Below, piece after piece: positions 1-8,122 of a stretch of DNA of 26,897 nucleotides (position 1 is the stretch's first letter; the number at the start of each line of letters is the position of its first letter). Origin of the DNA: CAG-238 sp963601575 (lineage in GTDB: Bacteria; Bacillota; Clostridia; Peptostreptococcales; Anaerovoracaceae); contig CAVCFO010000024.1 of NCBI GenBank assembly GCA_963601575.1, forward strand, positions 1 through 26,897, in the 5' to 3' direction. Below the pieces are notes generated by a model, which saw only the letters and a program-made list of their open reading frames with translations, did not search any database and was not told where the DNA came from. The position numbers and the translations under genes are program-made.

Positions 1-95
1 TCGTTCGTGTAGCAGGCTACTCGGCATACTTTGTTGACCTCAGCGAAGAGATCCAAAATAACATCATCGCAAGAACTATTCAGACGGGACTGTAA
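1..95 (+). CDS. Glycyl-radical enzyme, C-terminal end (partial)
   Basis: Reading from base 3, the frame stays open to a TAA at 93-95 and gives about 30 residues containing RVAGYSAYFVDL and ending IIARTIQTGL. The R-V-[SA]-G-Y motif close to the C-terminus is the glycyl-radical loop of pyruvate formate-lyase and its relatives, including glycerol/diol dehydratases and choline TMA-lyase. The Gly of AGY is the residue that an AdoMet radical activase converts to a stable radical. The -AGYSA- form and the short tail look more like the PflD/CutC/diol-dehydratase branch than classical PflB, but the catalytic domain is outside the window, so the substrate cannot be named. The enzyme is oxygen-labile, so it indicates an anaerobe. 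Confidence 0.85.
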   Translation, partial: VRVAGYSAYFVDLSEEIQNNIIARTIQTGL

Positions 96-129
96 ATTGC
101 CCCCTTTCGATAATTCAAAATGCTTCTAA

Positions 130-164
130 GCAAAATCCGCCGGCATGAGGCCGGCGGATTTTGC
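130..164. terminator. Bidirectional intrinsic terminator
   Basis: Perfect 15-bp inverted repeat: arms 130-144 and 150-164, loop ATGAG. The stem is GC-rich in its upper part and has A4 and T4 inside its base, so it can work on both strands. It lies between the converging ends of the glycyl-radical enzyme gene (plus) and the crotonase gene (minus). Confidence 0.85.
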
Positions 165-228
165 ATATCATATAATATTGAATTTCGCATTTGAATTTCG
201 GGCTGTTTCAATCTGTTTCAATTCGTCT

Positions 229-1005
229 TTACTTCCCCTGATATTCGTATTTTGTCTTGCCGAGGAATGCCTTCATGCCCTCTTTCTGGTCTTCGGTGCC
301 GCAGCATACGCCAAATGCCTCTGCTTCCAAAGCGCAGCCGCTAAAGAGATCCAGATGGTAGCCCTTGTTGATGAGGGTCTTGCAAGCCATTACCGCAACC
401 GGTGCGTTGGAAGCGATTTTTTCTGCGAGAGCCTCGGCCGCCGGCATAAGCTCCTCAGGCTCAACAAGCTTCTGCACAAGTCCCATTCTGTAGGCCTCGT
501 CTGCCTTGATATTCTGTGCGGTCAAGATGAGAAGCGATGCGTTTCCCGGCCCTATGATCTTCGATAATCTCTGAGTTCCGCCGAATCCAGGCGTGATGCC
601 AAGACCTGTCTCAGGCTGCCCGAAAAGCGCCTTTGTGGAAGCGATTCTGATGTCGCAAGCCATGGAAATTTCGCATCCGCCTCCCAGCGCAAAGCCGTTT
701 ATCGCTGCGATTACAGGCTTTTCGGTCTTTTCTATAAAGTTCATGACCTTGTGACCTTTTTGCGCAAATCTCTTTGCCTCTACAGGGCCAAGGGTTGCCA
801 TTTCTGCGATATCCGCCCCTGCCACGAAGGATCTTCCTGCCCCGGTAAGTATCACGCATCTTACGTTTTCGTCTTTGTCGATAACGCTGAATACATCAAA
901 CAGCTCGTCAAGAACTGCAGAGTTAAGGGCGTTGAGCGCCTCCGGTCTATCAATTGTAACTGTCGCTACCTTGTTTTTTACTTCATACTTGATTGTCTGA
1001 TACAT
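229..1005 (-). CDS. crt: Crotonase / enoyl-CoA hydratase (3-hydroxybutyryl-CoA dehydratase type)
   Basis: A 258-residue crotonase-fold enzyme, the usual length for bacterial Crt/enoyl-CoA hydratases. It reversibly hydrates crotonyl-CoA or other short enoyl-CoAs in butyrate formation or beta-oxidation-like steps in the cytoplasm. The oxyanion-hole segment FVAGADIAEM lies near residues 60-69. The two catalytic glutamates are present: E112 in LGGGCE and E132 in GQPETGLG, followed by GGTQRL. I chose ATG at 1005 because GGAAGG lies just upstream and the protein then begins MYQTIKYEV as in the family; an in-frame extension to 1074 would cover the likely promoter. It appears to be a single gene between two terminators. 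No thiolase, Hbd or Bcd gene is nearby, so its precise pathway is inferred. The crt symbol is probable; another crotonase specificity is possible. Confidence 0.85.
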   Translation of the reverse strand: MYQTIKYEVKNKVATVTIDRPEALNALNSAVLDELFDVFSVIDKDENVRCVILTGAGRSFVAGADIAEMATLGPVEAKRFAQKGHKVMNFIEKTEKPVIAAINGFALGGGCEISMACDIRIASTKALFGQPETGLGITPGFGGTQRLSKIIGPGNASLLILTAQNIKADEAYRMGLVQKLVEPEELMPAAEALAEKIASNAPVAVMACKTLINKGYHLDLFSGCALEAEAFGVCCGTEDQKEGMKAFLGKTKYEYQGK

Positions 1006-1045
1006 CTCTTTGTTCCTTCCTTTTTTGCAGAAATATTCTGTTAAT

Positions 1046-1074
1046 AGTTTAACACCTTTGGCTGCCATAATCAA
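1046..1074 (-). promoter_or_regulatory. Candidate sigma-A promoter for crt
   Basis: On the minus strand TTGATT (1069-1074) and TAAACT (1046-1051) are separated by 17 bp. Each matches the consensus at 4 of 6 positions. It lies downstream of the hppA terminator and about 40 bp before the crt start. Confidence 0.4.
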
Positions 1075-1095
1075 GAGTGTGAAGTGTTTTTATTC

Positions 1096-1130
1096 AAAAA
1101 CACAAAAGCGAGCAGCCAAAGGCTGCCCGC
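1096..1130 (-). terminator. Intrinsic terminator of the hppA end of the glycolytic array
   Basis: Minus-strand stem GCGGGCAGCC / GGCTGCTCGC (1108-1117 with 1121-1130, loop of 3, one G-U pair) is followed by TTTTGTGTTTTT. It starts 15 bp after the hppA stop codon. Confidence 0.85.
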
Positions 1131-1144
1131 AAAACTTTATTGTC

Positions 1145-3157
1145 TTAGATCAATCCGCCGATAGATACGAACAGCGGTGCAAATACTACTGCAACGATAG
1201 TCATAAGCTTGATGAGGATATTGATGGACGGACCGGAGGTATCTTTGAACGGGTCACCAACGGTATCGCCTACAACTGCTGCCTTATGAGGATCGCTGCC
1301 CTTGCCGCCGTAGTTTCCTTCTTCGATATATTTCTTTGCGTTATCCCATGCGCCGCCTGCGTTTGCCATCATGATAGCAAGAAGTACGCCGGAGGAAAGT
1401 GCGCCGCCAAGCATTCCGCCAAGAGCCGCAGGCCCTAAGATAATTCCTACTGCCAGCGGAGCAATGATAGCCATGATGCCCGGAACTACCATTTCTCTGA
1501 GTGCTGCCTTCGTGGAGATGTCTACGCAGTTTGCATAGTCAGGCTTTGAAGTTCCTGCCATGATCCCTGCATCGGATCTAAACTGTCTTCTAACTTCTTC
1601 GATCATCTGGTTAGCTGCCTTACCTACGGAGTTCATGGTCATAGCCGAGAACAGGAACGGAAGCATAGCTCCGATGAAGAGTCCGATGATTACGATCGGG
1701 TCAAGCAAGCTGATAACCTCAAGGTTCGTAACTGCCGCATATGATGCGAACAGAGCCAGAGCCGTAAGAGCTGCAGAACCGATTGCAAAGCCTTTGCCGA
1801 TAGCTGCCGTCGTATTACCTACGGAGTCAAGCTTGTCTGTGATTTCTCTTACTTCCGGAGGGAGCTCGGACATCTCTGCGATGCCGCCTGCGTTGTCGGA
1901 TACAGGGCCATATGCGTCAACCGCAACGGTCATACCTGTTGTCGAAAGCATACCTACTGCGGAAAGTGCGATACCATAGAGTCCGGCGAACTGGTAAGCT
2001 ACATATACGCCTACGCAGATGAGGATGATTGGCCACAGGGTGGACATCATACCTACACCAAGACCGCTGATGATGGTAGTCGCAGCACCGGTCTGAGACT
2101 GCTCTGCGATCTTTTGTACTGATTTATAGTCACCCGAAGTGTAAACCTCGGTAATCTTGCCGATTGCAATACCTACAACAAGTCCGGCGATGATAGCGAT
2201 TGCATATGTGTAGTCGCCGAGCATCTGCTTGGAAAGGATAACCGTTGCAATGATTACGATCACGCCGCTGATATATGTTCCCATGTTCAGCGCCGATGCA
2301 GGATTTCCGCCTTCTTTTCCTCTTACGAGCATGATTCCGATTACGGAAGCAAGAATGCCTACTGCGGAAATGATGAGTGGGAAGATAGCTGCTGTAGCTT
2401 CTGAGAATGTAGCTGTCTCTGCAGCGCTTTGCACTGCAACTGCAGCCAGCGTTACTGCGGAAATGATCGAGCCTACATAGGATTCGAACAAGTCGGAACC
2501 CATACCTGCTACGTCCCCTACGTTGTCGCCTACGTTGTCGGCGATAACTGCAGGGTTACGAGGGTCGTCCTCAGGGATGCCTGCTTCAACCTTACCAACA
2601 AGGTCAGCACCTACGTCAGCAGCCTTGGTATAGATACCGCCGCCAACTCTTCCAAACAGAGCCATGGAGGATGCTCCGAGGCCGAAGCCTGTTACGCATT
2701 GCACTACTGTCGCAAGGTCAAGAACGCACATTACGATTCCAAGTCCGAAAAGGCCCAGGCCGGATACGCAAAGACCCATAACGGCACCGGAACGGAAAGC
2801 GATCTTCAGAGCCTTGTTCATTCCGGATTCCATAGCTGCGTTAGCCGTTCTTACGTTACCAAGGGTTGCAACCTTCATTCCGAAGAAACCTGCAAGTACG
2901 GAAAGCAGTGCACCGAATACATAAAGGCAAGCTGTTACCCAGTCGATGCAAACACCGATCAAAACGAATAACACGACAATAACGATAGCCATTGTCTTGT
3001 ATTCTCTTCTCAGAAATGCCATTGCACCTTCTCTGATGTAGCTGGCAATTTCCTTCATCCTGTCTGTCCCTTCGTCAGCCTTCTTGATCCAGGATGCCAA
3101 GCAGAATGCTACGACAAGACCAATTACGGCTGCGATGACAGCAAAATAATTTGTCAT
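1145..3157 (-). CDS. hppA: Membrane-bound ion-translocating pyrophosphatase, K+-dependent type
   Basis: A 670-residue polytopic membrane protein (about 16 helices expected) that hydrolyses cytoplasmic PPi and exports Na+ and/or H+. The PPi/Mg2+ site is clear: DVGADLVGKVEAGIPEDDPR around residues 181-200, then DNVGDNVGDVAG (207-218). The K+-dependence switch reads GNTTAAIGKG, giving Ala at 451 and Gly at 454, where K+-independent enzymes have Lys and Thr. A membrane glutamate is present at E225 (DLFESY). K+-dependent enzymes of this kind in clostridia and Thermotoga mostly pump Na+; that ion choice is inference. The start ATG has AGGAGGT 7 bp upstream. It is the last gene of the array after secG, with a 108-bp gap containing a leader hairpin, and it ends at a strong terminator. 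It would recover energy from biosynthetic PPi. Confidence 0.95.
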   Translation of the reverse strand: MTNYFAVIAAVIGLVVAFCLASWIKKADEGTDRMKEIASYIREGAMAFLRREYKTMAIVIVVLFVLIGVCIDWVTACLYVFGALLSVLAGFFGMKVATLGNVRTANAAMESGMNKALKIAFRSGAVMGLCVSGLGLFGLGIVMCVLDLATVVQCVTGFGLGASSMALFGRVGGGIYTKAADVGADLVGKVEAGIPEDDPRNPAVIADNVGDNVGDVAGMGSDLFESYVGSIISAVTLAAVAVQSAAETATFSEATAAIFPLIISAVGILASVIGIMLVRGKEGGNPASALNMGTYISGVIVIIATVILSKQMLGDYTYAIAIIAGLVVGIAIGKITEVYTSGDYKSVQKIAEQSQTGAATTIISGLGVGMMSTLWPIILICVGVYVAYQFAGLYGIALSAVGMLSTTGMTVAVDAYGPVSDNAGGIAEMSELPPEVREITDKLDSVGNTTAAIGKGFAIGSAALTALALFASYAAVTNLEVISLLDPIVIIGLFIGAMLPFLFSAMTMNSVGKAANQMIEEVRRQFRSDAGIMAGTSKPDYANCVDISTKAALREMVVPGIMAIIAPLAVGIILGPAALGGMLGGALSSGVLLAIMMANAGGAWDNAKKYIEEGNYGGKGSDPHKAAVVGDTVGDPFKDTSGPSINILIKLMTIVAVVFAPLFVSIGGLI

Positions 3158-3187
3158 AATAATACCTCCTACTCACTAACGCCGAAT

Positions 3188-3211
3188 AAGAGGCACATTC
3201 TTGTACCTCTT
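3188..3211 (-). promoter_or_regulatory. Hairpin in the hppA leader
   Basis: Arms 3188-3196 and 3203-3211 form a 9-bp stem (one G-U) with a 6-base loop, between secG and hppA. No U-tract follows on the minus strand, so it is not a standard terminator. It could be an RNA-stability or processing element that sets hppA expression apart from secG. Confidence 0.45.
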
Positions 3212-3265
3212 GCCGATAGTGAAATATAATAAATTTAATCAAAAACTAACTAACTCGTGCGCCCA

Positions 3266-3499
3266 TTACTCGAATAAAGTAATGATAACCAGTGAAAGAA
3301 CTACGAAAAGGATTGCGCCGACAGTCGTGACTTTTTCCAAAATCGCTTCGTAGCCTTTGCTCTTTTTCTTTCCGAATAACTGCTCTGCGCCGCCGGCGAT
3401 CGATCCGGACAGGCCTGCGCTGTTACCGGACTGAAGCAGTACGCTGGCAATCAAAACAATACATGATAATGCAAGCAACACCATCAAAAATGTCTTCAT
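3266..3499 (-). CDS. secG: Preprotein translocase subunit SecG
   Basis: A 77-residue protein with two hydrophobic helices, about residues 3-22 and 56-75, joined by a glycine-rich polar loop (SGSIAGGAEQLFGKKKSKG). This is the SecG signature. SecG is the small accessory subunit of the SecYEG channel and speeds SecA-driven export. The start has GGAGGT 7-8 bp upstream. It follows tpiA by about 60 bp in the same direction. In many Firmicutes secG sits just after the glycolytic genes, usually after eno; here gpm and eno are absent from the array. A possible private promoter lies in the tpiA-secG gap. Confidence 0.92.
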   Translation of the reverse strand: MKTFLMVLLALSCIVLIASVLLQSGNSAGLSGSIAGGAEQLFGKKKSKGYEAILEKVTTVGAILFVVLSLVIITLFE

Positions 3500-3528
3500 C
3501 TCTTACCTCCTACTTTTATAACTTGTTT

Positions 3529-3558
3529 ATTTTACCACAGCCCATATGCTAAAATCAA
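3529..3558 (-). promoter_or_regulatory. Candidate promoter for secG
   Basis: Minus strand TTGATT (3553-3558), 18-bp spacer, TAAAAT (3529-3534), located just after the tpiA stop codon. It may add transcription to secG-hppA beyond read-through from the glycolytic genes. Confidence 0.4.
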
Positions 3559-3559
3559 G

Positions 3560-4306
3560 CTAAAAGTTCACAATTTCAATAAATTTTAGTGGATCGAGGC
3601 TTGCGCCCCCTACGAGGGCACCGTCGATCTGTTCCATACTTAGAATTTCCGTTGCATTTTCGGGTTTCACGCTGCCTCCGTACTGGATTATTACCCTGTC
3701 TGCTATTTCCTCATCATATATCTGCGCAATCTCTTTTCTGATAACCTCGCACATATGATTTGCCTGGATCGGCGTCGCCGTTCTTCCGGTTCCGATAGCC
3801 CAAATCGGTTCATATGCTATGATAGCCCTGGCAACATCTTCTTCTGAGATCCCCTCGAGGGCGTTTGCCACCTGCTCTGCGACAAGTTTATCCTGATAAT
3901 CGTGCTCCCTCTGGTAGAGGTCCTCTCCTACGCATATTATCGGGCTGATCCCCGCCGCCAGGAGGGCTTTTGCCTTGAGATTTACCGTTTCGTCGGTTTC
4001 GTTGAAATACTGCCTGCGTTCGGAATGCCCCACGATGCAATATTCTATGCCGATTTCTGCCAGCATCGGTATCGAAATCTCGCCTGTATATGCGCCCTCA
4101 CTCTCGTAGTGAACATTCTGTGCGCCGAGTCCGATTCCGCTCCCGCGAAGTTCATCTGCCAGAGATGCAAGCTGAGTAAATGGTGCGAATATCGCTACCC
4201 TCACATCGCTCGGCCGATATATTTTCTTGAATTCCTTTGCAAATTTCTTTGCCTCTGCGGTAGTCTTGTACATTTTCCAGTTTCCCGCAATAAAGGGATA
4301 ACGCAT
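3560..4306 (-). CDS. tpiA: Triosephosphate isomerase
   Basis: A 248-residue TIM-barrel enzyme that interconverts dihydroxyacetone phosphate and glyceraldehyde 3-phosphate in glycolysis. All catalytic elements are visible: N9 and K11 in GNWKMYKT, H94 in IVGHSERR, E166 in AYEPIWAIGTG with the mobile loop 6, and the phosphate-binding QYGGSVKPEN near the C-terminus. Length is typical. The start ATG is preceded by GAGGT. It lies 37 bp after pgk on the same strand and is presumably co-transcribed from the gap side. Confidence 0.97.
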   Translation of the reverse strand: MRYPFIAGNWKMYKTTAEAKKFAKEFKKIYRPSDVRVAIFAPFTQLASLADELRGSGIGLGAQNVHYESEGAYTGEISIPMLAEIGIEYCIVGHSERRQYFNETDETVNLKAKALLAAGISPIICVGEDLYQREHDYQDKLVAEQVANALEGISEEDVARAIIAYEPIWAIGTGRTATPIQANHMCEVIRKEIAQIYDEEIADRVIIQYGGSVKPENATEILSMEQIDGALVGGASLDPLKFIEIVNF

Positions 4307-4343
4307 GTTTTACCTCGCTTTTACTTTCTCTATTATTTATCCT

Positions 4344-5528
4344 CTATTTATCCTCGATGACAGCAACGCCAGGGAGCACCTTGCCTTCGAGGAACTCTAG
4401 CGATGCGCCGCCGCCCGTTGAAATGTGCGTCATCTTGTCCTTGAGTCCAAGCTTTTCGCATGCAGCCGCCGAATCTCCGCCGCCGATGATCGTCACCGCA
4501 CTTGATTCTGCCAGCGCTTCTGCGATTTTCTTCGTGCCTTCTTCGAAATTTTTCATCTCAAAGACTCCCATCGGTCCGTTCCAAACCACCGTTTTGGCAT
4601 CCTTGATGGCTTCTGTGAACAGTTTGACTGTTTCAGGCCCGATGTCCATTCCCATCATGTCCCTCGGCATATTTTCCTTCGCATAGATCGCAAATTCCGT
4701 GTCTTTTTTGAATTCCTTTGCACAGACCGCGTCTACCGGAAGGAGCATCTCAACCCCGAGCTCTTCAGCTTTTGCAATAAGCTCCCTTGCAAGTCCTACA
4801 TTATCCGCATCTAGAATGGAATTTCCGATTTCGTATCCCTCGGCTTTGAAAAAAGTATATGCCATGCCGCCGCCGATGATAAGCTTATCGACTTTTTTAA
4901 GCAGGTTTTCGATTACCGGGATCTTGTCTCCGACCTTCGCTCCGCCCATGATTGCAACGAATGGGCGAGCGGGATTTTCGAGTGCATCGCCGAGGAATTT
5001 TACTTCCTTTTCGATGAGAAAGCCCGAAACGCAAGGCAGATAATCTGCAATCCCGGCAGTGGATGCGTGAGCCCTGTGCGCCGTTCCAAAAGCATCATTT
5101 ACGAAGATATCTCCAAGAGATGCAAGTTCCTTTGCAAAATCTGCCTCGTTCTTCGTCTCTTCCTTTCGGAATCTGACATTCTCAAGGAGCATTACATCGC
5201 CCTCCGCAAGGCTCTGCGCTACAGCCTTTACCTTTTCGTCAACCACCGCGTCTGAGGCTGCGAATATCACCTTTGTATCCAGAAGCTCGCCTAGCCTCTT
5301 CGCAACAGGAGCAAGGCTGTATTTTGGATTCGGCTCGCCCTCGGGTCTTCCGAGGTGCGACATGAGTATAACCTTCGCGCCGTGCTCCCTGAGGTAGTTT
5401 ATCGTAGGAAGCGCAGAGACTATTCTGACATCGTCGGTGATTTTGCCCTCCGAAAGCGGCACGTTGAAATCGCACCTTACGAGGACGCGCTTTCCTTTAA
5501 CTTCTATATCCTTAATTGTTTTTTTCAT
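4344..5528 (-). CDS. pgk: Phosphoglycerate kinase
   Basis: A 394-residue cytoplasmic enzyme that transfers phosphate from 1,3-bisphosphoglycerate to ADP, the first ATP-yielding step of glycolysis. Family motifs in order: RCDFNVPLSEGK (substrate-binding N-lobe, about residues 18-29), GGAKVGDKIPVI (hinge region), GGGMAYTFF, WNGPMGVFE (nucleotide site) and STGGGASLEFLEGKVLPG at the C-terminus. Length is normal. GGAGGAG lies about 9 bp before the ATG. It sits between gap and tpiA in the usual order, with a 43-bp gap to gap and 37 bp to tpiA. Confidence 0.97.
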   Translation of the reverse strand: MKKTIKDIEVKGKRVLVRCDFNVPLSEGKITDDVRIVSALPTINYLREHGAKVILMSHLGRPEGEPNPKYSLAPVAKRLGELLDTKVIFAASDAVVDEKVKAVAQSLAEGDVMLLENVRFRKEETKNEADFAKELASLGDIFVNDAFGTAHRAHASTAGIADYLPCVSGFLIEKEVKFLGDALENPARPFVAIMGGAKVGDKIPVIENLLKKVDKLIIGGGMAYTFFKAEGYEIGNSILDADNVGLARELIAKAEELGVEMLLPVDAVCAKEFKKDTEFAIYAKENMPRDMMGMDIGPETVKLFTEAIKDAKTVVWNGPMGVFEMKNFEEGTKKIAEALAESSAVTIIGGGDSAAACEKLGLKDKMTHISTGGGASLEFLEGKVLPGVAVIEDK

Positions 5529-5571
5529 TTTATATGTTCTCCTCCGAAATTTTGCCTAATATTCCAGGGCG

Positions 5572-6588
5572 TTACTTGCAGTCAACCGCATGCATGTGCT
5601 TCAGCATGTTGAGGAGGTTGGTCGAATATCCGAATTCATTGTCATAATATGCGATGAGTTTGAAGAAATGGTCATTGAGCTCGATTGTTTGTCTGGAGTC
5701 AAAAATTGATGTGCAAGGGTCGCCCACGAAATCGCCGGATACAACCTCGTCGTCCACATATTCCAAAACACCCTTGAGATAGGTTTCTGAGGCTTCTTTG
5801 ATTCTCTGTCTGAGCTCAGGCCCGCTGGTCGGGGTATTGAGTACAACATTTACATCGATAACCGAAACATCCGCCGTCGGAACTCTGTATGATATGCCTG
5901 TCATTTTGCCCTTGAGTGAAGGAATTACAAGGCCCACGGCCTTCGCTGCGCCCGTTGTGGAAGGAATCACATTGCCGAATACGCTGCGGCCGGTTCTCCA
6001 GTCCTTGAGTGATTTTGCGTCTACGACCTTTTGCTTTGCGGTTGCCGCGTGAATGGTCGACATGAGGCCTTCCTTGATGCCATAATTGTCTTCGATGACC
6101 TTCATGAGCGGTGCGAGGCAGTTCGTCGTGCAGGATGCGTTGGATATTACCCTCATAGCCGTTTTGTATTCGTTATGATTTACGCCATAAACGAATGTTG
6201 GAGTCTCGTTGTCCTTTGCCGGTGCGGAAATGATGACATGTTTTGCGCCCGCTTCGATGTGATCCATCGCCTTTTCTGTCGTTACATAAGCTCCCGTGCA
6301 GTCTATAACATAGTCTACGCCCGCTTCTTTCCATGGGATTTCGGAAGCATCCGAGAATGAATAAACATCTACATGCTTTCCGTCAATATAAATCCCCGAC
6401 TGGTCGTGGTCGAGGCTCTTTGGAAATCTTCCGAAAACCGTGTCATATTTGAGCATATATACCATATACTCAAGATCAGCATTTCTGAGGTTGATCGCTC
6501 TGATTTCAATTTCCGGCATGTCCATAGCGGCGCGAATCACCACTCTTCCGATTCTGCCGAAACCGTTAATACCTACTCTAATCGCCAT
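5572..6588 (-). CDS. gap: Type I glyceraldehyde-3-phosphate dehydrogenase
   Basis: A 338-residue Rossmann-fold enzyme that oxidises glyceraldehyde 3-phosphate to 1,3-bisphosphoglycerate. It shows the nucleotide loop INGFGRIGR (residues 7-15), catalytic C153 in NASCTTNCLAP, H180 in STIHAATAKQ, and the phosphate-binding DWRTGRS region. The residue after the second Rossmann strand is unusual. NAD-specific enzymes normally read A-x-N-D-L, with an Asp (D32) binding the adenosine ribose. Here it reads AINLRNADLEY, with no Asp at that place, plus a one-residue insertion and an Arg nearby. That leaves NADP or dual cofactor use open. GGAG lies at the correct distance before the ATG. It heads gap-pgk-tpiA and follows rpoN directly. 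Confidence 0.95.
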   Translation of the reverse strand: MAIRVGINGFGRIGRVVIRAAMDMPEIEIRAINLRNADLEYMVYMLKYDTVFGRFPKSLDHDQSGIYIDGKHVDVYSFSDASEIPWKEAGVDYVIDCTGAYVTTEKAMDHIEAGAKHVIISAPAKDNETPTFVYGVNHNEYKTAMRVISNASCTTNCLAPLMKVIEDNYGIKEGLMSTIHAATAKQKVVDAKSLKDWRTGRSVFGNVIPSTTGAAKAVGLVIPSLKGKMTGISYRVPTADVSVIDVNVVLNTPTSGPELRQRIKEASETYLKGVLEYVDDEVVSGDFVGDPCTSIFDSRQTIELNDHFFKLIAYYDNEFGYSTNLLNMLKHMHAVDCK

Positions 6589-6603
6589 TTTTTTCTCCTT
6601 CTA

Positions 6604-6626
6604 AAACATTCGTAATGACAATGTTT
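6604..6626 (-). promoter_or_regulatory. Inverted repeat in the gap leader, possible operator
   Basis: AAACATT-N9-AATGTTT (arms 6604-6610 and 6620-6626) lies in the 50-bp rpoN-gap gap, just upstream of the gap ribosome site. The 7-bp arms with a 9-bp spacer resemble a dimer-bound operator, but the regulator is unknown and a weak RNA hairpin is also possible. Confidence 0.35.
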
Positions 6627-6638
6627 ATTTTGTATATT

Positions 6639-8057
6639 TTAATATCTTTTCCGTTTGGAGGAAGATAAGATATTCATGCATTCCCGGTATTTTGCAACCG
6701 TACGCCTGGAAATTTCTATGCCCTTTCCGCTCAGGATTTCGACCATATCCTGGTCGCTATAAGGCTTTTTCGGGTCCTCGCTTTCGACGATTTCTTTGAT
6801 GAAGGTTTTGATGCTGTTCGATGACATGCCTTCGCCGCCTGCTCCCGTAACGCCGCTTGAGAAGAAATATCTTATCTCGAAAACTCCCCTCGGCGTTTGC
6901 ATATACTTTCCGTTTATGGATCTGCTTACCGTAGATTCGTGTATGTCAAGAGCCTCTGCAACCTGCTTGAGATTCAACGTCTTCAGGTATTTCGAGCCTT
7001 TGTCGAGAAATTCTTTCTGGTAGTCCACGACGAAAGCCACAACATTGTAAATCGTCTGGCGGCGCTGCTGGATGCTCTTTATGAGCCACATTGCAGAATT
7101 ATATTTGTCATTCAGATACTTAGAAAGCTCGGCATCCTCGGATGCCCTCTTTGCAAGGCTCATATAATATGAGCTTACCATCAGATGCGGTATCGTTGTC
7201 TCGTTTGTGAGAACCTGATACTCGCCGTCGATCTTTTCTACTATAACATCCGGGACAACATATTTGACCGTTTCTCCCGTCGAAAATCTCCTGCCCGGCT
7301 TTGGCTCCAAAGTTCTGATGAGATCCGTAATCATCTGAACCTGGGCTATCGTCAGTCCCGTCGCCTTCGAAACCTTGTTGAGCTTATTTTCTCCGATATC
7401 CTCCAGGTGATGCAAAATTATATATTCAACGGATTCCTCCAAAAGCCCCTTTGCGGCAAGCTGCAAAATCAGACATTCTGCCAGGGTCCTGGCCCCTACC
7501 CCCGGAGGCTCAAAGGTCTGGATGACATCCAGAATTTTATCTATGTGCTCCTCGCATATACCGAAGAGTTTGGCAACATCCGAAAGCGGGACGGTAAGAT
7601 ATCCGTTTTCGTCAATTGACTCTATCATATATCTTCCTATCTTCATGTCCCGGCCCTTGAGCTTGGAGAAGGTAAGCTGCAAGAGCAGATAGTCCTCCAG
7701 CGTTTCCTCTTTGCTTACGAATTGCTCAAATGTAGGCTCATCCTTATCCTTGCGATGCTCCCACTGCTTATAGCTGATATCGTCATATTCAGCTTCTTTG
7801 ACTTTTTCGCGCAAGTCAAAATCGGCCTCCTCTGCTTCTTTTTTGTCCAAAGATTCGGACTTTGAGACCTCCTGTTCCCTTTCGTGCTTTTCGTCTGACA
7901 CTCCGTACTCAAGCACAGGATTTTGCATCAGCTCTTCCTGTACATAGTCTTCTAGTTCCTGTGAGTTAAACTGCAAAATCTGGATGGCTTGAATCAGCTC
8001 CGGCGTCATAGTCAGCTTTTGGGACTGTTCAATTGTCAGATCATAACCAAGTTTCAC
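6639..8057 (-). CDS. rpoN: RNA polymerase sigma-54 factor
   Basis: A 472-residue sigma-54 factor. It binds core RNA polymerase and directs it to -24/-12 promoters that need an ATP-driven enhancer-binding activator. The Gln/Leu-rich Region I is at the N-terminus (TIEQSQKLTMTPELIQAIQI), followed by an acidic Region II. The core-binding domain and the helix-turn-helix (KQVAEALDIHESTVSRSING) precede the diagnostic RpoN box RRTVAKYRE close to the C-terminus. Start: an in-frame TTG at 8060 sits only 4 bp from GAGG, while the GTG at 8055-8057 has a 7-bp spacing, so I prefer GTG. It lies between trmL and gap on the same strand. In several clostridia a cggR repressor gene separates rpoN from gap; it is missing here. 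A matching promoter is found at 16647-16663. Confidence 0.96.
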   Translation of the reverse strand: MKLGYDLTIEQSQKLTMTPELIQAIQILQFNSQELEDYVQEELMQNPVLEYGVSDEKHEREQEVSKSESLDKKEAEEADFDLREKVKEAEYDDISYKQWEHRKDKDEPTFEQFVSKEETLEDYLLLQLTFSKLKGRDMKIGRYMIESIDENGYLTVPLSDVAKLFGICEEHIDKILDVIQTFEPPGVGARTLAECLILQLAAKGLLEESVEYIILHHLEDIGENKLNKVSKATGLTIAQVQMITDLIRTLEPKPGRRFSTGETVKYVVPDVIVEKIDGEYQVLTNETTIPHLMVSSYYMSLAKRASEDAELSKYLNDKYNSAMWLIKSIQQRRQTIYNVVAFVVDYQKEFLDKGSKYLKTLNLKQVAEALDIHESTVSRSINGKYMQTPRGVFEIRYFFSSGVTGAGGEGMSSNSIKTFIKEIVESEDPKKPYSDQDMVEILSGKGIEISRRTVAKYRECMNILSSSKRKRY

Positions 8058-8122
8058 CAATACACCTCAATAATATTGCACCTAAAATTCATCCATGCAA
8101 ATATTATACCAAATGCGCCGTA

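Noticed and set aside
229..1074. Longer form of the crotonase starting at 1074
   Set aside because: The extra 23 residues have no family match, lack a ribosome site and would cover the candidate promoter; ATG at 1005 has a proper site.
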